Source: an archaeon (lineage in GTDB: Archaea > Nanobdellota > Nanobdellia > Woesearchaeales > JAGVOV01). Taken from it: 7,412 bases of DNA. Positions 5,578 to 7,412 of the stretch are shown piece after piece (position 1 is the first letter of the stretch; each line of letters begins with the position of its first letter). The stretch covers positions 1-7,412 of the forward strand of contig JAGVOV010000072.1 in the NCBI GenBank assembly GCA_020052545.1. Direction: 5' to 3'. The notes below the pieces were generated by a model, which saw only the letters and a program-made list of their open reading frames with translations, was not told where the DNA came from and ran no database searches. A program made the translations under genes and the position numbers.

Positions 5578-5711
5578 TCCTCACTCTTACACCCATGTAA
5601 ACTTACTCCCCAAGGGTATTTTTGAGTTACATCTATTTAAATGTTGTGCAATATTAATGCCAAAGATAGCAGTAAAACTGTCTAAATGTTGCGATGCTGG
5701 AGACATAGGAA
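5578..5711 (-). promoter_or_regulatory. Leader/intergenic region upstream of DUF655 with candidate promoter
   Basis: In a window where same-strand neighbours normally touch, this 134-bp gap stands out. The minus strand has TTAAATAG at 5633-5640, a moderate TATA match predicting initiation near 5611 and a leader of about 34 nt. A small inverted repeat, TTACA-CCCA-TGTAA, lies at 5587-5600 inside that leader, just before the Shine-Dalgarno-like GAGGA. Read-through from the rpl21e promoter is equally possible. Confidence 0.35.
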
Positions 5712-6059
5712 TCATTTCTTCTGATAATCTTCTAGAACGCCCATTATCTTCTTTAGGCTCTCGTTGCTCACTGTCATCGTATAACCCTGCAAGATGACCT
5801 TTAAGTCTTCAACTGAAGTCGGCATCAGGTCAACAATCTTCTTTATTTGCATATCCCTGAATCTTGGGATCTCAAGCTTGTCTATCTTCTTGCACATCTC
5901 TTCTGCCTTCTTCTCGTCAAGCTTGGAGAAAGTCGCTATATACGCCTCAGTCTTGTTGCTCCTGTAATTCAGTTCCTTATCGCGTTTCTTTATCTCGGCA
6001 AGCTCTTTCTTGAGCTCTGCCATCGACATCGCTTTCTCCTCTATGACTGTGTATGTCAT
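5712..6059 (-). CDS. rpoF: RNA polymerase subunit F (RpoF, Rpb4 homologue)
   Basis: This 115-residue protein matches archaeal RpoF in length and pattern. It has a helical, Lys/Glu-rich first half (AELKKELAEIKKRD near 14-27) and the conserved C-terminal segment around IPRFRDMQIKKIVDLMPTSV (about 69-88), the HRDC-like helical region. RpoF pairs with RpoE (Rpb7) to form the polymerase stalk, which binds emerging RNA and helps open promoters. The start is ATG 6059, because it overlaps the L21e stop by one base (TAATG) and GAGGA lies 7 nt upstream. An in-frame extension to 6137 would run through the L21e coding sequence and is rejected. Position between rpl21e and the DUF655 gene is the usual archaeal arrangement. 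Confidence 0.93.
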   Translation of the reverse strand: MTYTVIEEKAMSMAELKKELAEIKKRDKELNYRSNKTEAYIATFSKLDEKKAEEMCKKIDKLEIPRFRDMQIKKIVDLMPTSVEDLKVILQGYTMTVSNESLKKIMGVLEDYQKK

Positions 6060-6349
6060 TATGCTTTCCTCAGGTGTATAGGATGGACAAGCAAAGTTTT
6101 CTCGGCGTTCAAGTCTTTTATCTTGACGAAATAGCACTTGCCCTGCATCCCTTTGATTGTGCCGTTCCTGTTATGATAGCGGGTGAAATAATGGCCTTGC
6201 TGCACTGCGCTCTCAGCGATGAGATGCACCTTGTCTCCAGGAGCAAACTTCTGGAAATAGCTCTGCAGGCTTATCTTACCCTTCCTTGCGCTGTCCTTCA
6301 GCATCTTATGGCGGGACTTTCGCCTCATGCCGCCCATTCTGTCTACCAT
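6059..6349 (-). CDS. rpl21e: Ribosomal protein L21e (eL21)
   Basis: This 96-residue protein of the 50S subunit is found in archaea and eukaryotes and absent from bacteria. The basic N-terminus (GGMRRKSRHK, residues 6-15) contacts rRNA. The SH3-like barrel follows, with the family signatures FAPGDKVHLI (35-44), RYHNRNGTIKG (57-67) and KTLLVHPIHLR (84-94). Length is that of the family. ATG 6349 is chosen over Met5 because the TATA box is centred 27 bp upstream, predicting a leaderless mRNA starting there. It is first gene of the rpl21e-rpoF unit and shares one base with rpoF. Confidence 0.95.
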   Translation of the reverse strand: MVDRMGGMRRKSRHKMLKDSARKGKISLQSYFQKFAPGDKVHLIAESAVQQGHYFTRYHNRNGTIKGMQGKCYFVKIKDLNAEKTLLVHPIHLRKA

Positions 6350-6371
6350 AGAGAAAGAGGAGTTTCAAGAG

Positions 6372-6380
6372 GTTTATAAG
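6372..6380 (-). promoter_or_regulatory. TATA box of the rpl21e-rpoF operon
   Basis: The minus strand reads CTTATAAAC, centred 27 bp before the L21e ATG. It fits entirely within the 42-bp gap after the unidentified gene at 6392-6889. Confidence 0.65.
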
Positions 6381-6391
6381 TATTACGGTTT

Positions 6392-6889
6392 CTAGCGCGC
6401 AAGCTTTATTGTCCTTGAAATAGAATAATCGCTGTCTTCAATACCGACAAAACTTTGGAAGAATTCATCACCAAGATCCCTAAAGAACGCAAAAGGCCCT
6501 CTTTTAGGCACGGCTTTGTAAGTCACATTGATAGTGCCATCATCAAGCCTTTCAACGCTGACATTACTGAAATGCACCTGCTTCCTGAAAGGCCTAAGCA
6601 TATGCTGCTCGCTGAACATGTCTACCCTGTGAGCTTGTTTTGTTTCCATGTCTACCAGCACAAGGTCTGTCCTCTCAAAATAGCCGCCAGAGTCTCTGCC
6701 GAGAAAACCTGCACTGGTGAGGTAAGCTATGTCGACAACATAAAGCCCATTATCAGAATCAGCAAAATGTGTATCTCCAAGGTTAGTCTTGAAATAGCTT
6801 CCAAAAAAGCCTTTGTTGATAATAGCTTCATTGCTCTTCAATATTTCCAAAACTGCGCCATCGACTGACATTTTCAGCTCTAATCGCAT
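6392..6889 (-). CDS. Unrecognised soluble protein
   Basis: This 165-residue protein matches no family I know. It has no signal peptide, membrane helix or cysteine pair. The pattern suggests mixed alpha/beta or mainly beta structure: alternating strands near 46-57 (DNGLYVVDIAYL), 75-92 (DLVLVDMETKQAHRVDMF) and 104-127, and a Phe-rich stretch GPFAFFRDLGDEFFQSF at 131-147. ATG 6889 is the longest start that stays clear of the divergent lipoprotein gene. AGAGGA abuts it directly, which is too close for a Shine-Dalgarno. ATG 6871 (Met7) is a serious alternative, since TTTTAAAA at 6895-6902 is centred about 27 bp before it. It is transcribed toward rpl21e but that gene has its own promoter. Confidence 0.75.
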   Translation of the reverse strand: MRLELKMSVDGAVLEILKSNEAIINKGFFGSYFKTNLGDTHFADSDNGLYVVDIAYLTSAGFLGRDSGGYFERTDLVLVDMETKQAHRVDMFSEQHMLRPFRKQVHFSNVSVERLDDGTINVTYKAVPKRGPFAFFRDLGDEFFQSFVGIEDSDYSISRTIKLAR

Positions 6890-6894
6890 TCCTC

Positions 6895-6902
6895 TTTTAA
6901 AA
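6895..6902 (-). promoter_or_regulatory. Possible TATA-like element deciding the start of the unrecognised gene
   Basis: TTTTAAAA is centred about 27 bp upstream of ATG 6871, which would make that codon the leaderless start. If instead the box at 6923-6931 is used on this strand, initiation near 6900 would give an 11-nt leader before ATG 6889. Confidence 0.3.
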
Positions 6903-6922
6903 TTTGCTATTTGAATCAAAAG

Positions 6923-6931
6923 TTTTATAAG
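6923..6931 (+). promoter_or_regulatory. TATA box of the lipoprotein gene
   Basis: TTTTATAAG is centred 27 bp upstream of the ATG at 6954. The core TTATAA is self-complementary and could bind TBP in either direction, so it may also serve the divergent gene. Confidence 0.6.
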
Positions 6932-6953
6932 AAACAAACCCAATTTTAGTGCC

Positions 6954-7376
6954 ATGAAGATGATATTGCTTTTGTTGCTTGTTGCTGCCTTGCTGTCAGG
7001 CTGCTTGAGCAACAAGCCAACATTCGGACAGGTTTGCAACGATAACCTCAGGACATACGTCAGCCCGCCAGGAGAGGAGCAGGTATTTTGCTATGACAAA
7101 AAGGGTTCCGTAGAGCTTATTCTCAGCAATTATGGCGATATAGTTGTTCAAAGGTATGATTTTCTCATAACTGGCAGCAAGAAAAACTTCAATGGCACCA
7201 TAAACAGGGCCTTCAGGCCTGCAAGTAGCGATTTCATCAGCATAAATTACAACAGGAAAGACATAGGCAATATCCTCAAGCTCACTATAACACCTACAAT
7301 AATCTTTGAAGGTGAGAATAGGAGCTGCAGGACAGCCCAATTCATAGCATACCAAATTGAATCATGTGAATCATAG
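6954..7376 (+). CDS. Small secreted lipoprotein with four mature cysteines
   Basis: This 140-residue protein has a clear lipoprotein signal: a basic residue at position 2, a leucine-rich core and the lipobox LSGC at 14-17, so Cys17 would be lipidated and the protein held on the outer face of the membrane. The mature part holds four further cysteines (28, 46, 125 and 138), suggesting two disulfides. Its alternating hydrophobic pattern (VELILSN, DIVVQRYDFLI, ILKLTITPTIIF) suggests a beta-sandwich. NGT and NRS are potential N-glycosylation sites. The family is not recognised; a surface adhesion or substrate-binding role is only a guess. ATG 6954 is supported by a TATA box 27 bp upstream (leaderless). 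It is divergent from the gene at 6392-6889. Confidence 0.85.
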   Translation: MKMILLLLLVAALLSGCLSNKPTFGQVCNDNLRTYVSPPGEEQVFCYDKKGSVELILSNYGDIVVQRYDFLITGSKKNFNGTINRAFRPASSDFISINYNRKDIGNILKLTITPTIIFEGENRSCRTAQFIAYQIESCES

Positions 7377-7380
7377 AAAA

Positions 7381-7389
7381 TTATTTAAG
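7381..7389 (+). promoter_or_regulatory. Candidate TATA box for a gene beyond the right edge
   Basis: TTATTTAAG lies 5 bp after the lipoprotein stop codon. With the spacing seen elsewhere here, transcription would begin at about 7411-7413, at the very end of the window. No coding sequence is visible after it. Confidence 0.3.
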
Positions 7390-7412
7390 CAGGAAAAACA
7401 GGAGATATCGCA

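Noticed and set aside
5528..5797. Plus-strand frame containing MPKIAVKLSKCCDAGDIG, starting in the rpoF-DUF655 gap
   Set aside because: It looks protein-like at first, but it runs into the antisense of rpoF, has no well-spaced TATA box or Shine-Dalgarno and matches no family I recognise.
6060..6137. N-terminal extension of rpoF by 26 residues
   Set aside because: It would lie inside the L21e coding sequence; the internal ATG at 6059 has a GAGGA site, a TAATG junction and the expected family length.
6890..7039. N-terminal extension of the unrecognised minus-strand gene by 50 residues
   Set aside because: It would cross the intergenic promoter region and run antisense to the lipoprotein signal peptide.
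6996..7355. 119-residue minus-strand frame opposite the lipoprotein
   Set aside because: Shadow of a gene with a clear lipobox and promoter; no start signal of its own.
1..7412. tRNA, rRNA, CRISPR array, insertion sequence, prophage or toxin-antitoxin genes
   Set aside because: I looked for cloverleaf-like segments, spaced direct repeats, terminal inverted repeats and transposase or integrase motifs and saw none.

Overview
The window looks like chromosome from a small-genome archaeon, most likely a DPANN lineage such as Woesearchaeota or Pacearchaeota. Three genes are of archaeal or archaeal/eukaryotic type and stand together: ribosomal protein L21e, RNA polymerase subunit Rpb4 (RpoF) and a DUF655 protein. 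Promoters are archaeal TATA boxes rather than bacterial -35/-10 elements. Genes are packed tightly, with several overlaps and short intergenic gaps. The lineage assignment is inference; no 16S gene or tRNA is present. I see no mobile element, CRISPR array, phage gene or toxin-antitoxin pair.

Layout. Positions 1-99 (-) hold the 5' end of a gene running off the left edge. Positions 148-783 (-) encode a four-helix membrane protein with an acidic, histidine-rich cytoplasmic-type N-terminus. Divergent from it, 893-1720 (+) encodes an HEIGH zinc metallopeptidase resembling ImmA/IrrE. Its end overlaps the end of a SAM methyltransferase (1704-2243, -). Positions 2281-4513 (-) form a four-gene operon: a 46-aa zinc-ribbon protein, a NYN/LabA-type nuclease, glutamate dehydrogenase and thioredoxin. 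Successive reading frames overlap or lie 2 nt apart. Divergent from this operon, 4588-5001 (+) encodes a two-helix membrane protein whose end overlaps DUF655 (4990-5577, -). Upstream of DUF655 on the same strand are rpoF (5712-6059) and rpl21e (6059-6349), then an unrecognised soluble protein (6392-6889, -). A divergent small lipoprotein (6954-7376, +) closes the window.

How the genes work together. L21e, Rpb4 and DUF655 form a recognisable archaeal information-processing cluster (ribosome and RNA polymerase stalk). Glutamate dehydrogenase links 2-oxoglutarate/ammonia and glutamate; thioredoxin is translationally coupled to it. The zinc ribbon and NYN protein head the same transcript and may act together on RNA, but that is inference.

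Regulatory pattern. At six genes with a clear TATA box (783-, 2243-, 4513-, 4588+, 6349-, 6954+), the box centre lies 26-27 bp upstream of the A of the start codon, so the mRNAs are predicted to be leaderless. Genes inside operons instead carry Shine-Dalgarno motifs (GGTGA, AGGA, GAGGA). This rule settles several start codons. The rest of the window is mostly ordinary housekeeping content.
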